A stretch of DNA of 64,000 bases from JADJGC01 sp964617645 (GTDB lineage Bacteria > Zixibacteria > MSB-5A5 > CAIYYT01). Every line of letters starts with the position of its first letter. The stretch's first letter is position 1. The notes below the pieces were generated by a model, which had not been told where the DNA came from, did not search any database, and saw only the letters and a list, made by a program, of their open reading frames with translations. The stretch lies in the NCBI GenBank assembly GCA_964617645.1, contig CAZTYE010000003.1, positions 124,001-188,000 of the forward strand. The letters are read 5' to 3'. Position numbers and translations under genes: made by a program. Positions 1-8,827 of the stretch are shown here, in pieces.

Positions 1-2
1 TC

Positions 3-746
3 TCGCTCGATTTGGGGGCGATTACGCCATTCCTGTATTGCCTGCGCGAACGCGAGCAGATCATGGATCTGTTCGAGATGACTTCCGGCCAGCGCCTGAC
101 CTACAATTATATCCGCGTCGGCGGTGTGGCCTACGATATCCCCGAAGACTTTCTGCCGTTGGCGCGCAAATTTGTCGACACTTTCCAGCATCGCGTCGAT
201 GACTACGAAGCGATTCTGACACAGAACCCGATTTTCCTCGCCCGCACCAAGAATGTGGGGATCATTCCGAAAGATATTGCCGTCAAATACGCCGCATCCG
301 GACCGGTGCTGCGGGCTTCCGGTGTCGATTGGGATTTGCGGCGCGACGACCCATACTCAATCTATAACCGCTTCAACTACAAGATTCCGGTCGGCGGGCA
401 GGGTGATGTTTGGGACCGATACATGGTGCGCGTACAAGAACTACGGCAATCGAATGAGATTATCCGGCAAGCGCTCGATCAGCTTCCGGCCGGAGAAATC
501 AAAGCCAAGATCAAGGTCTTCAAACCGCAGGCCGGTGAAGCCTACGCCCGCATCGAAAACGCCCGCGGCGAGATGGGTTGCCACATTATCTCTGATGGCT
601 CACCGAAGCCGTACCGTGTCAAGCTGCGCGGCGGCTCGTTCTGTCACACCCAACTGATTCCCGCAATTGCTCCGGGCATGATGATTGCCGATTTGGTAGC
701 GACTTTCGCGTCGCTGGATGTCATTCTCCCCGAGGTAGACAGATAG
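3..746 (+). CDS. nuoD: NADH-quinone oxidoreductase subunit D, C-terminal part (5' end outside window)
   Basis: This is the C-terminal 247 residues of the 49-kDa subunit of respiratory complex I, which with NuoB forms the quinone-reduction site in the peripheral arm. The reading frame is open from the first bases of the window, so the gene is truncated by the edge and the TTG at 12 is not its start. Visible family marks are DLGAITPFLY at the start of the fragment and GEMGCHIISDG followed by a PYRVKLRGGSF stretch near the C-terminus, both typical of NuoD and related hydrogenase large subunits. The stop lies one base before nuoH, as expected in a nuo operon. The identity is certain. Confidence 0.96.
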   Translation, partial: SLDLGAITPFLYCLREREQIMDLFEMTSGQRLTYNYIRVGGVAYDIPEDFLPLARKFVDTFQHRVDDYEAILTQNPIFLARTKNVGIIPKDIAVKYAASGPVLRASGVDWDLRRDDPYSIYNRFNYKIPVGGQGDVWDRYMVRVQELRQSNEIIRQALDQLPAGEIKAKIKVFKPQAGEAYARIENARGEMGCHIISDGSPKPYRVKLRGGSFCHTQLIPAIAPGMMIADLVATFASLDVILPEVDR

Positions 747-747
747 C

Positions 748-1788
748 ATGGAACTGACACCGCTCTTCGCCTGGCTGGAAAAGCAGCTTTACGCGCTCGC
801 CGACACGCTCGGCCTGCCGTTATGGGTCGCTCAGGTGATTGAGATTCTCGGCGTGGCGATTGTTGTGCTGCTCATGGGTTTCTTGGTAGTGCTTTTTCTT
901 GTCTGGTGGGAGCGCAAACTCTCGGGGCACTTTCAGCAGCGTCTGGGCCCGATGCGCACCGGCTGGCACGGCTGGCTGCAATCGTTTGCCGACGCGATCA
1001 AGCTTTTTCAAAAAGAGGACATTATCCCGAAGTCGGTTGACCGCAAGGTGTTCTACTGGGCGCCAGTGATCTGCTTTGCGTCGTCTTACGCGGCCTTTGT
1101 TGTGATACCCTGGGGCGAGGGATTGATCCCCAGCGACCTCAACATCGGCATTCTTTATATCCTCGCCATTACGACGCTGGTTGTAATCTCGCTGTTGATG
1201 GCGGGTTGGAGCTCGAACAACAAGTATGCGCTTCTCGGCGGCATGCGTTCGGCGGCGCAGATTATCAGCTACGAAGTCCCGCTAACCTTGTCGGTGCTCG
1301 GCGTGATCATGTTTGTCGGCTCGCTGTCGATGGTGGCCATTGTCGAGGCACAAGACCAGATCTACAAGTGGTTTATCTTCCGCCAACCGATCGGCTTTAT
1401 CGTCTACTTAATCGCCGCGACGGCCGAAACGAACCGCGCGCCGTTTGACATTCCCGAAGCCGAGCAGGAGCTCGTCGCCGGATTCAATATCGAATACTCC
1501 GGCATGCGCTTCGCGATGTTCTTCCTCGCCGAATATTTGAACCTCTTTCTCGTGTCGGCGATTGCCGCGACGCTGTTTCTCGGCGGCTGGCAAGGTCCGC
1601 TCTTGCCGTCGTGGCTGTGGTTCATCCTCAAGACGTTCTTCGTGATCTTCTTGATCATCTGGTTCAAGTGGACTTATCCGCGCCTGCGCGTCGACCAACT
1701 GATGGAGTTCTGTTGGAAAGTTCTGCTGCCGCTGGCGTTTATCAACATCATCGTTTCGGGCATCGGCTGGAGCATTTTCAAGGGATAG
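748..1788 (+). CDS. nuoH: NADH-quinone oxidoreductase subunit H
   Basis: Membrane subunit of complex I that joins the peripheral arm to the proton-pumping arm and forms part of the quinone channel. The 346-residue length is normal. The protein is a multi-spanning helix bundle with the family signature ETNRAPFDIPEAEQEL around residues 226-245, in the cytoplasmic loop that contacts the quinone site. ATG start directly after the nuoD stop and three bases before nuoI, so it is translated as part of the same operon. Nothing unusual. Confidence 0.97.
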   Translation: MELTPLFAWLEKQLYALADTLGLPLWVAQVIEILGVAIVVLLMGFLVVLFLVWWERKLSGHFQQRLGPMRTGWHGWLQSFADAIKLFQKEDIIPKSVDRKVFYWAPVICFASSYAAFVVIPWGEGLIPSDLNIGILYILAITTLVVISLLMAGWSSNNKYALLGGMRSAAQIISYEVPLTLSVLGVIMFVGSLSMVAIVEAQDQIYKWFIFRQPIGFIVYLIAATAETNRAPFDIPEAEQELVAGFNIEYSGMRFAMFFLAEYLNLFLVSAIAATLFLGGWQGPLLPSWLWFILKTFFVIFLIIWFKWTYPRLRVDQLMEFCWKVLLPLAFINIIVSGIGWSIFKG

Positions 1789-1791
1789 CGG

Positions 1792-2394
1792 ATGTCGACG
1801 CAGTATAAGCTCAATCCCGTCTCCGGCATTTGGAACCTCTTGGTCGGTCTGTGGGTGACGATCCGTCACCTGTTCAGCAAATCGATCACGCTGCAGTATC
1901 CGACCGAGCGTTGGCAAATGCCCGAACGCTCGCGCGGTGTCGTCGTGCTACTCTCCGACAAAGAAACCGGCGAGCTCAACTGCACGGCGTGTATTCTCTG
2001 CGCCAAGGCTTGTCCGGTCGGCGCAATCAAGATCGACCGTCATCGCGGCGACGACAAACGCTGGAAGCTCGACGGCTTCACGATCGACAACACCATTTGT
2101 TGCTATTGCGGACTGTGTCAGGAAGCGTGCAACTTTGATGCGATCCTCCTGACACCGAAATACGAATTCTCTTCCTACAGTAAGCCGAGTCTCGTGTACG
2201 ACGTGCACAAACTGCAAGAGCTCGGTCGCGACGTCGAATACACTCCGACCGCCAAAAAAACGGCTCCGGCAGCAGCTAAACCGGCGGCAGCTCCGGCAGC
2301 GGCGGCGACCGTGGAGACGAAGCCAGCGACAACCGAAGCCTCGACAGCCTCAGCCGAGCCACCGGCCGAACCGAAAGGAGAAAGCGCATCCTGA
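1792..2394 (+). CDS. nuoI: NADH-quinone oxidoreductase subunit I (2x[4Fe-4S])
   Basis: Ferredoxin-like complex I subunit that carries two [4Fe-4S] clusters (N6a/N6b) on the electron path to quinone. Two cluster motifs are visible: CTACILCAKACP (about residues 64-75) and CCYCGLCQEACN (about 103-114); the second has Asn where the family usually has Pro. The core ends near residue 150 and is followed by a tail of about 45 residues rich in Ala, Pro, Thr and Glu, which is low-complexity and probably disordered. The stop overlaps the nuoJ start by one base (TGATG), indicating translational coupling. Confidence 0.96.
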   Translation: MSTQYKLNPVSGIWNLLVGLWVTIRHLFSKSITLQYPTERWQMPERSRGVVVLLSDKETGELNCTACILCAKACPVGAIKIDRHRGDDKRWKLDGFTIDNTICCYCGLCQEACNFDAILLTPKYEFSSYSKPSLVYDVHKLQELGRDVEYTPTAKKTAPAAAKPAAAPAAAATVETKPATTEASTASAEPPAEPKGESAS

Positions 2395-2894
2395 TGGATA
2401 ACGGCGTAGCTTCTTTCCTCTTCTACCTTTTCGCGTTTATCGTGCTGGTCTCCGGCATGCTGGTCGTGACCTTACGCGACATTTTCCACTGCGCGTTAAT
2501 GCTGGTGCTCTGCATGTTCTCGGTCGCCGGGCTGTACGTGCTCCTCGGCGCCGACTTTATTGCCGCGGTGCAGGTGTTGATCTACGTCGGGGCTGTGTCG
2601 GTATTATTGATCTTTGCGATCATGCTCACGGCTCGCGTTTCCGGTGTTGGCATCAAACAACAAAATGAACAAGTGCCGCTCGCGATGATCGCGACGCTGG
2701 CGTTTTTGGGGGTGACGCTCTATGGCCTCGGAAGTTCCATTTGGAATCTGCAGGCTGAGACGCCGGTACCGGAAGATACCGTTATGCCGCTGGGAAAACT
2801 CCTCTTGACGGTTTATGTCGTGCCATTTGAAATCGTCTCGATCGTCCTATTGGCGGCGCTAATCGGCGCCATCGTGATTGCGCGGAGGACTTAG
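2394..2894 (+). CDS. nuoJ: NADH-quinone oxidoreductase subunit J
   Basis: Small membrane subunit of complex I (166 residues) from the region linking the quinone module to the antiporter-like subunits. It has about five hydrophobic helices, and the segment reading AAVQVLIYVGAVSVLLIF contains the conserved YxGA motif of TM3 in NuoJ, where a pi-bulge occurs in known structures. Order and spacing (one-base overlap with nuoI, three bases before nuoK) match the standard operon. Confidence 0.95.
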   Translation: MDNGVASFLFYLFAFIVLVSGMLVVTLRDIFHCALMLVLCMFSVAGLYVLLGADFIAAVQVLIYVGAVSVLLIFAIMLTARVSGVGIKQQNEQVPLAMIATLAFLGVTLYGLGSSIWNLQAETPVPEDTVMPLGKLLLTVYVVPFEIVSIVLLAALIGAIVIARRT

Positions 2895-2897
2895 CTT

Positions 2898-3215
2898 GTG
2901 AACTGGGAAGTCGGACTCGGACATTACATCTCGCTGGCGGCGATTCTCTTCGGAATCGGCTTGTTCGGGGCGCTGACGCGGCGCAACGCCATTGGTATTC
3001 TGATGTCGATTGAGCTGATGTTCAATGCGGTCAATATCAATTTCGTGGCGTTTAACCGCTTTATCACGCCGACCGATTTCACCGGGCAGATTTTTTCGAT
3101 CTTCACGATTGTCATCGCGGCGGCGGAAGTCACCGTCGGGCTGGCGATTGTGCTGCTGCTGTATCGCAACTTCCGCGACGTGTTCGTGGACAACATCAAT
3201 TTGATGAAATGGTGA
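2898..3215 (+). CDS. nuoK: NADH-quinone oxidoreductase subunit K
   Basis: MrpC-like complex I subunit of 105 residues with three transmembrane helices. The conserved acidic residues used in proton translocation are visible in the segments GILMSIELMFNAVN (Glu in TM2) and IVIAAAEVTVGLAI (Glu in TM3). Translation starts at GTG three bases after the nuoJ stop; no ATG is available upstream without running into nuoJ. Identity is clear from sequence, size and context. Confidence 0.95.
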   Translation: MNWEVGLGHYISLAAILFGIGLFGALTRRNAIGILMSIELMFNAVNINFVAFNRFITPTDFTGQIFSIFTIVIAAAEVTVGLAIVLLLYRNFRDVFVDNINLMKW

Positions 3216-3218
3216 CGC

Positions 3219-5141
3219 ATGCGTGAACTGAGTTGGATCATACCGGCCCTGCCGCTGACAGCCTTCGCGCTGATCGTCTTTTTCACGCATAACAACCGAA
3301 GGCTCTCGTCGGGCATCTCGATTGCCGCGATTGCGACGGGATTCGTCTACTCGATCATGCTTCTGTTGCGGCAGATGGGCGACAATGTGCCGTTCGAGGC
3401 GACGGCGACGTTTGCGCTTTTCCCGACGCTCAAACTGGAGGTCGGCATCTGGATCGACGCGCTCACGGCGATCATGCTGGTCGTTGTCACGCTGGTGTCT
3501 ATGCTGGTGCAAATATATTCACTCGGATACATGCATGGCGATCCGCGCTTCTCGCGATTCTACGCCTATCTTTCGCTGTTCACTTTCTCGATGCTTGGCC
3601 TCGTGCTGGCCAATAATTTCTTCCTGATCTTTTGTTTCTGGGAGTTGGTCGGTCTCACTTCGTACTTGCTGATCGGGTTCTGGTTCGAGAAAAAGACCGC
3701 TGCCGATGCCGGCAAGAAGGCGTTTATCACGACCCGCGTCGGCGATTTTGGTTTCATGATCGGCGTGATTTTGCTCGCCAAGTATTGCGGCACGCTAAAC
3801 TATCAGGAAATCTTCGCGCAAGTTGGCAGCGGCGTTATCCCGCCGGAAGCGCTCACGATCGCCGGAATCGGCGTATTCTGCGGCGCGATCGGCAAATCGG
3901 CGCAGTTCCCGCTGCACGTCTGGCTGCCGGATGCGATGGAAGGTCCGACGCCGGTGTCGGCCTTAATTCATGCCGCGACGATGGTCGCCGCCGGTGTGTA
4001 TCTCGTGGCGCGCTCGATGACGCTCTATGTCGCCAGCCCGGATGCGGCGCTGTTCGTCGCCAGCATTGGAATTATTACCTCGCTCTTGGCGGCGTCGATC
4101 GCATTGGTGCAGAACGATATCAAGCGCATTCTCGCTTACTCGACCGTCAGCCAGCTTGGCTATATGATTATGGCGCTCGGCCTGGGCGCTTTCACCGCCG
4201 GCACGCTGCATCTGATGACGCACGCATTTTTCAAAGCTTGTCTATTCCTCTGCGCCGGTTCGGTAATCCACGCCGCGCATACACAAGACATCCAGCAAAT
4301 GGGCGGTCTGCGCCGCAAGATGCCGGTCACTTACTGGACGATGCTGATTGCAACCTTGTCGATTGCAGGCATCTTCCCGCTGTCGGGATTCTGGTCAAAG
4401 GACGAAATCGTCGCCGCAACGCTCGGCCACCCGGTCTTCATGGTGCTGACGCTTCTGGTCGCGTTTATGACTTCGTTCTACATGTTCCGCTTGATCTTTC
4501 TGACCTTTGTCGGCGAGACCCGCGATCATCATTCCTACGAACACGCGCACGAGTCGCCGAAAGTCATGACCTGGCCGTTGATCGTGCTGGCCGTGCTTTC
4601 GGTTTGCGCCGGTTGGGTGGCGATCCCCTGGCTCCCGCACGGGTACTCGTCGTTCGCGTTTTACGGCGAGGCGGCGCACCACGGTGAAGTGCATTACTCG
4701 GTAATGTTCATCTCGACGCTGGTGGCGTTGTGTGGCATTGGCCTTGCTTATCTGCTGTACGTCAAGAAAGCCATATCGCCGCAGGCGCTGGGCGAGAAAT
4801 TCAAACCGATCTATACGCTGCTTTACAATAAATGGTATTTCGACGAAATCTACTCCGCCACCATCGTCAATCCGGTGCTTAAGCTCACTGATTGGCTCTG
4901 GAAATTTGACGGCGGTGTAATCGACTGGATCGTCAACGCCTTCGCGCGCGTGACAGTTTGGCTGTCGGATATCAAACAATGGTTCGATCAGCACATCGTT
5001 GACGGCGCCGTAAACGGTCTGGGCTACACGGTCTGGGTCATGGGCGCCTTGCTGCGGCAGTTCCAAACCGGCAAGGTGCAATTGTACGGCTTTTTCATCT
5101 TGTTCGGCATCGTGCTGCTGTTGATTTCTCGAGTTGTGTAG
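3219..5141 (+). CDS. nuoL: NADH-quinone oxidoreductase subunit L
   Basis: Largest antiporter-like proton-pumping subunit of complex I (640 residues), at the distal end of the membrane arm. Family marks include FWELVGLTSYLLIGFW, the HxWLPDAMEGPTPVSALIHA block with its conserved Lys/Glu neighbourhood, and THAFFKACLFLCAGSVIHA in the discontinuous helix region. The last 150 residues contain the lateral helix and the anchoring helix typical of NuoL rather than NuoM. It is followed by 25 bases with a clear AGGAG before nuoM. Confidence 0.97.
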   Translation: MRELSWIIPALPLTAFALIVFFTHNNRRLSSGISIAAIATGFVYSIMLLLRQMGDNVPFEATATFALFPTLKLEVGIWIDALTAIMLVVVTLVSMLVQIYSLGYMHGDPRFSRFYAYLSLFTFSMLGLVLANNFFLIFCFWELVGLTSYLLIGFWFEKKTAADAGKKAFITTRVGDFGFMIGVILLAKYCGTLNYQEIFAQVGSGVIPPEALTIAGIGVFCGAIGKSAQFPLHVWLPDAMEGPTPVSALIHAATMVAAGVYLVARSMTLYVASPDAALFVASIGIITSLLAASIALVQNDIKRILAYSTVSQLGYMIMALGLGAFTAGTLHLMTHAFFKACLFLCAGSVIHAAHTQDIQQMGGLRRKMPVTYWTMLIATLSIAGIFPLSGFWSKDEIVAATLGHPVFMVLTLLVAFMTSFYMFRLIFLTFVGETRDHHSYEHAHESPKVMTWPLIVLAVLSVCAGWVAIPWLPHGYSSFAFYGEAAHHGEVHYSVMFISTLVALCGIGLAYLLYVKKAISPQALGEKFKPIYTLLYNKWYFDEIYSATIVNPVLKLTDWLWKFDGGVIDWIVNAFARVTVWLSDIKQWFDQHIVDGAVNGLGYTVWVMGALLRQFQTGKVQLYGFFILFGIVLLLISRVV

Positions 5142-5166
5142 TCTGCCTTTGAGCAGGAGTTGATAT

Positions 5167-6654
5167 ATGAACTTTCCAATCTTAAGCGTCATGATCTTCA
5201 GCCCGATGATCGGGATGTTGATCGTGATGATGCTGAACAAGGAAAAGCACGACCTGATCAAATGGGTCTCGACGGCGGTGAGTTTGATTCCGCTCGCGTT
5301 GTCGTTCGTGTTGGTGTTCCAGTACAACGGCTCGACCTCCGAGATCCAATTTGTCGAGCGCGCGTCGTGGATACCGTCGTTGAAGATTCAATACTTCCTC
5401 GGCGTCGACGGTTTGTCGGTGCCGATGATTTTCCTGACGGCGCTGCTATCGACGATCTCGCTGATCGTGTCGTTCCACATTCACAACCGCGTTAAAGAGT
5501 ACTTTGCCTTCTTCCTCTTGCTGGAAGCCGGCATGCTCGGCGTATTTGCAGCGCTCGATTTCTTCCTGTTCTACATTTTCTGGGAAGTGATGCTGGTGCC
5601 GATGTATTTCCTGATCGGCATTTGGGGCGGGCCGCGCAAAGAGTATGCGGCGATTAAGTTTTTCCTGTACACGCTCTTCGGTTCGATCTTCATGCTGGTC
5701 GGCATTCTGATTCTCTATCTGCAGACCGGCTCGCTCGACATGATGGAATTGATCACGATGGCGCCAACTTATGCCCATTCGATGCAGATTCTCGTCTGGG
5801 TGTTCTTCTTCCTGGCATTCGCGATCAAGGTGCCGATCTTCCCGTTCCATACCTGGTTGCCGGACGCTCACGTCGAAGCGCCGACGGCGGTTTCGATCAT
5901 CCTTGCCGGTGTGCTGCTGAAAATGGGAACCTACGGTTTCTTGCGCATCAGCTACCCGATGCTGCCCTACGGCACGCAGTATTTCGCCTATCCGTTCGCG
6001 ATTCTCGGCGTAGTCGGTATCATCTACGGCGCGCTGGTTTCGATGGCGCAAAAGGACCTCAAAAAGCTGGTCGCCTATTCATCCGTCTCGCACATGGGCT
6101 ACTGCATCTTGGGCATGGCGGTGTTCTTTATCAATGCCGACGGCAAGGCGCATATCACCGGCATCGCGGGCTGCATCTTCCAGATGTTTAGTCACGGTTT
6201 GATCACCGGCGCGCTGTTCCTTTTGGTCGGCGTTTTGTATGACCGCGCCCACACCCGCGAGATTGCCGCTTTCGGCGGACTCGGTTCCAAGCTACCGGTC
6301 TACACGGCATTGATGACTGTTTTCGCGATGGCGTCGCTCGGCCTGCCCGGAATGTCGGGATTCGTCGCCGAGTTCATGGTCTTCATCGGCGCGTTCCCGC
6401 AGTATCAGATTATCACCGGCATCGCGGTGGTCGGCGTGGTGCTGACCGCCGGGTATATCCTGCGCATGGTGCAGAAAATGTTCCTCGGCGAGTTTAACGT
6501 CAAATGGTCGGGACTGACCGAAATCAACGCCCGTGAAATTCTGGCCGTCGCGCCGCTCTTGGTGCTGACGATTGCGTTGGGTGTTTATCCCAAGCCGCTG
6601 GTCGATATGATCTCGGCGACGCTCGAGAATATTGTCGTGATGGTGGCGAGGTAA
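5167..6654 (+). CDS. nuoM: NADH-quinone oxidoreductase subunit M
   Basis: Second antiporter-like proton pump of complex I, 495 residues. Recognised by FLGVDGLSVPMIFLT in the N-terminal third, FYIFWEVMLVPMYFLIGIWG, HTWLPDAHVEAPTAVSIILA and FSHGLITGALFLLVGVLYDR, which are the standard NuoM motifs. Start at ATG with an AGGAG ribosome-binding site about eight bases upstream. It sits between nuoL and nuoN with only four bases before the latter. Confidence 0.97.
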   Translation: MNFPILSVMIFSPMIGMLIVMMLNKEKHDLIKWVSTAVSLIPLALSFVLVFQYNGSTSEIQFVERASWIPSLKIQYFLGVDGLSVPMIFLTALLSTISLIVSFHIHNRVKEYFAFFLLLEAGMLGVFAALDFFLFYIFWEVMLVPMYFLIGIWGGPRKEYAAIKFFLYTLFGSIFMLVGILILYLQTGSLDMMELITMAPTYAHSMQILVWVFFFLAFAIKVPIFPFHTWLPDAHVEAPTAVSIILAGVLLKMGTYGFLRISYPMLPYGTQYFAYPFAILGVVGIIYGALVSMAQKDLKKLVAYSSVSHMGYCILGMAVFFINADGKAHITGIAGCIFQMFSHGLITGALFLLVGVLYDRAHTREIAAFGGLGSKLPVYTALMTVFAMASLGLPGMSGFVAEFMVFIGAFPQYQIITGIAVVGVVLTAGYILRMVQKMFLGEFNVKWSGLTEINAREILAVAPLLVLTIALGVYPKPLVDMISATLENIVVMVAR

Positions 6655-6658
6655 GCCG

Positions 6659-8134
6659 ATGCTGGCCGATCTGCGACTGATGCTGCCGGAAATTTTCCTC
6701 TTCTGTTGGGCGATGCTGCTGTTGATCGTCGGGATCAAAAAGCGCGCCAAAGAGGACAACAGCCTGATCTACCTCACCATGATCGGTGTGGTGATCACCG
6801 GTATTGCGATTCCGATCACCGGATATGGAATTGCCTTCAACGGCACATTTTTCGTCGATCGCTTCTCGCTGTTTTTCAAAATGATCTTTCTCGGCGCGGC
6901 GTTCTTTGCGGCGGCGTCATCATCCGATCTGATCAAAAAGCTTGGCAGTGATCGCGGCGAATTCTTCTCGCTGATGTTGCTCTCGACCGTCGGCATGATG
7001 TTTCTCGTTTCGACCAACGAGTTGATTACACTCTACGTCGCGCTCGAATTGACCACGATCCCGCTTTTCGTTCTGGCGGCATACCGCAAAGACCGGCAGA
7101 CCTCGACCGAGGCCGGGCTTAAGTACCTGATCCTCGGCGCCATCTCGTCAGCTATTTTGCTTTACGGTATCTCGCTGCTCTACGGCTTGACCGGCACGAC
7201 TTTCCTCACTCTGGCGTTCAGCCGCGTCTCCGAGCAGTCGATTGGTCTGTTGATGTCGCCCAAGATGGCGCTCAATCCGGCGCTCATTATTGCGATGATC
7301 TTGATGATCGCCGGTTTCGGATTCAAATTGGCGTTGGTGCCGTTTCATATGTGGGCGCCGGATGTTTACGAGGGCGCGCCGACGCCGATCACTTCATTTT
7401 TGTCGGTGGCTTCCAAAGGCGCCGGTGTGGCGGCGTTTGCCCGCGTGTTTTTCACCGTGTTCCCCTCGCTCAACGATCCCTGGTGGGGGCCGGCGGTCGC
7501 CGTGTTAGCTGCCGCGGCGATGATCGTCGGCAACATCACAGCGGTGCTGCAATCCAACGTCAAGCGTATGCTGGCCTATTCGTCGATCGCGCACGCGGGT
7601 TACCTCTTGATCGGTTTCGTCGCGATTCCGGAAAATAACAATGCACCGGAGTACGGCGCCGCCTCGATCATGTTTTACATGCTGGCGTATTTGTTCGCCA
7701 ACATGGGCGCGTTCGCCTGTGCGATCGCGTTTGCCAACAACTTCAAATCGTACGAGATCAAAGACTACGCCGGATTGGCAAAAGAGTCGCCGGCGCTGTC
7801 GATCGTCTTCATGATCTTCTTGCTCTCGCTGGCGGGAATTCCCCCGATGGTCGGATTCTTCGCCAAGTACTACGTGTTTCTGGCCGGATGGAAGTTGTAC
7901 TCGTGGCTGGTGATCGTCGGCATTCTGACGTCGGTGATCGCACTGTATTACTACGCTAATATCATCAAGCAGATGTATTTCAATCGCGGTGAGACGCAGC
8001 TCACCAAGGTGAAATTCGACAAGCCGCTCGCTATCACGATCGGGTTGACTGCGGCCGGCACGCTGATCTTCGGCGTGTTCCCGGAGCAAGTAATCAGTTA
8101 CGCGTTGCAGGCCGCCTCCGTCTTCTTCTTTTAG
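6659..8134 (+). CDS. nuoN: NADH-quinone oxidoreductase subunit N
   Basis: Third antiporter-like subunit of complex I, 491 residues, last gene of the nuo operon here. Motifs such as ELTTIPLFVLAAYRK, FHMWAPDVYEGAPTPITSFL and NVKRMLAYSSIAHAGYLLIG are those of NuoN. The stop at 8132-8134 is immediately followed by a sigma70-type promoter (8138-8166), so the operon appears to end here and the next gene can be transcribed separately. Confidence 0.97.
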   Translation: MLADLRLMLPEIFLFCWAMLLLIVGIKKRAKEDNSLIYLTMIGVVITGIAIPITGYGIAFNGTFFVDRFSLFFKMIFLGAAFFAAASSSDLIKKLGSDRGEFFSLMLLSTVGMMFLVSTNELITLYVALELTTIPLFVLAAYRKDRQTSTEAGLKYLILGAISSAILLYGISLLYGLTGTTFLTLAFSRVSEQSIGLLMSPKMALNPALIIAMILMIAGFGFKLALVPFHMWAPDVYEGAPTPITSFLSVASKGAGVAAFARVFFTVFPSLNDPWWGPAVAVLAAAAMIVGNITAVLQSNVKRMLAYSSIAHAGYLLIGFVAIPENNNAPEYGAASIMFYMLAYLFANMGAFACAIAFANNFKSYEIKDYAGLAKESPALSIVFMIFLLSLAGIPPMVGFFAKYYVFLAGWKLYSWLVIVGILTSVIALYYYANIIKQMYFNRGETQLTKVKFDKPLAITIGLTAAGTLIFGVFPEQVISYALQAASVFFF

Positions 8135-8137
8135 GGG

Positions 8138-8166
8138 TTGACAACCCCTCGCAATTTGGATAGAAT
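8138..8166 (+). promoter_or_regulatory. sigma70-type promoter for the DUF502 gene
   Basis: TTGACA at 8138-8143, a 17-base spacer, and TAGAAT at 8161-8166: a perfect -35 and a one-mismatch -10. It starts four bases after the nuoN stop. This argues against the TTG at 8138 being the start codon of the following gene, since that TTG is part of the -35 box. Confidence 0.7.
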
Positions 8167-8191
8167 CGCCAATGGCCGTGTGGCCGACTCT

Positions 8192-8827
8192 ATGAGTTCC
8201 GACGGAAGTCTACAAAGTTCCCTGAAGAAGTATATCATTTCGGGCGTCCTCGTTATCGTCCCATTGATCATCACTTTTGTCGTGTTGCGCTTTTTGCTCA
8301 GCTCGATCGACGGTATTCTCTCGCCGATTCTGATCAAGTATTTCGGTCACGACATTCCCGGCTTGGGCATCCTGATCGTGCTGCTCCTGATCTTGCTCAC
8401 CGGTATTCTGACCCAATTGGTGGTCGGGCGGCAACTGGTCACCCTCTGGGACAATCTGTTGGCGCGGGTGCCGCTGGTGCGCACGGTGTATGTCGCTTCC
8501 AAGCAGTTGCTGCAATCGGTCACCGATCCGCGCGAGAATATGTTTCAGAAGGTCGTCATCATCCCTTATCCACGCGTCGGCATGTATGTTTTCGCCTTTG
8601 CCGCCAACGAGATCAGGGTCGACGCGCTGGGCGACCAGACCCATGTTGCGGTGTTCGTCCCGTCGACGCCGACGCCGTTTACCGGGTTCACGGTGATAGT
8701 CAAGAAGGAAGAAGTCTATCCGACCAATATTAGTGTGGAAGAGGCGATCAAGTTTATCGTATCGGGGGGGATCGTGACGCCGGACAAGCTGATGGCGCTC
8801 CGGGTGGAAGGAGCGGCTTCCGCATGA
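8192..8827 (+). CDS. DUF502 family membrane protein
   Basis: A 211-residue member of the DUF502 family, inner-membrane proteins of unknown function with homologues in plants (COV family). Two hydrophobic segments lie near the N-terminus (about residues 12-40 and 55-80), followed by the family block VPLVRTVYVASKQLLQ and a soluble beta-rich region with VFVPSTPTPFTGF. The frame is open back to a TTG at 8138, but that codon lies in a promoter, so the ATG at 8192 is preferred; GTG at 8180 is possible. The ATGA overlap with the next gene indicates coupling. Confidence 0.88.
   Translation: MSSDGSLQSSLKKYIISGVLVIVPLIITFVVLRFLLSSIDGILSPILIKYFGHDIPGLGILIVLLLILLTGILTQLVVGRQLVTLWDNLLARVPLVRTVYVASKQLLQSVTDPRENMFQKVVIIPYPRVGMYVFAFAANEIRVDALGDQTHVAVFVPSTPTPFTGFTVIVKKEEVYPTNISVEEAIKFIVSGGIVTPDKLMALRVEGAASA

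Noticed and set aside
8138..8191. TTG start at 8138 for the DUF502 gene
   Set aside because: The TTG is part of a perfect -35 box, and the extra residues are outside the family's conserved region.
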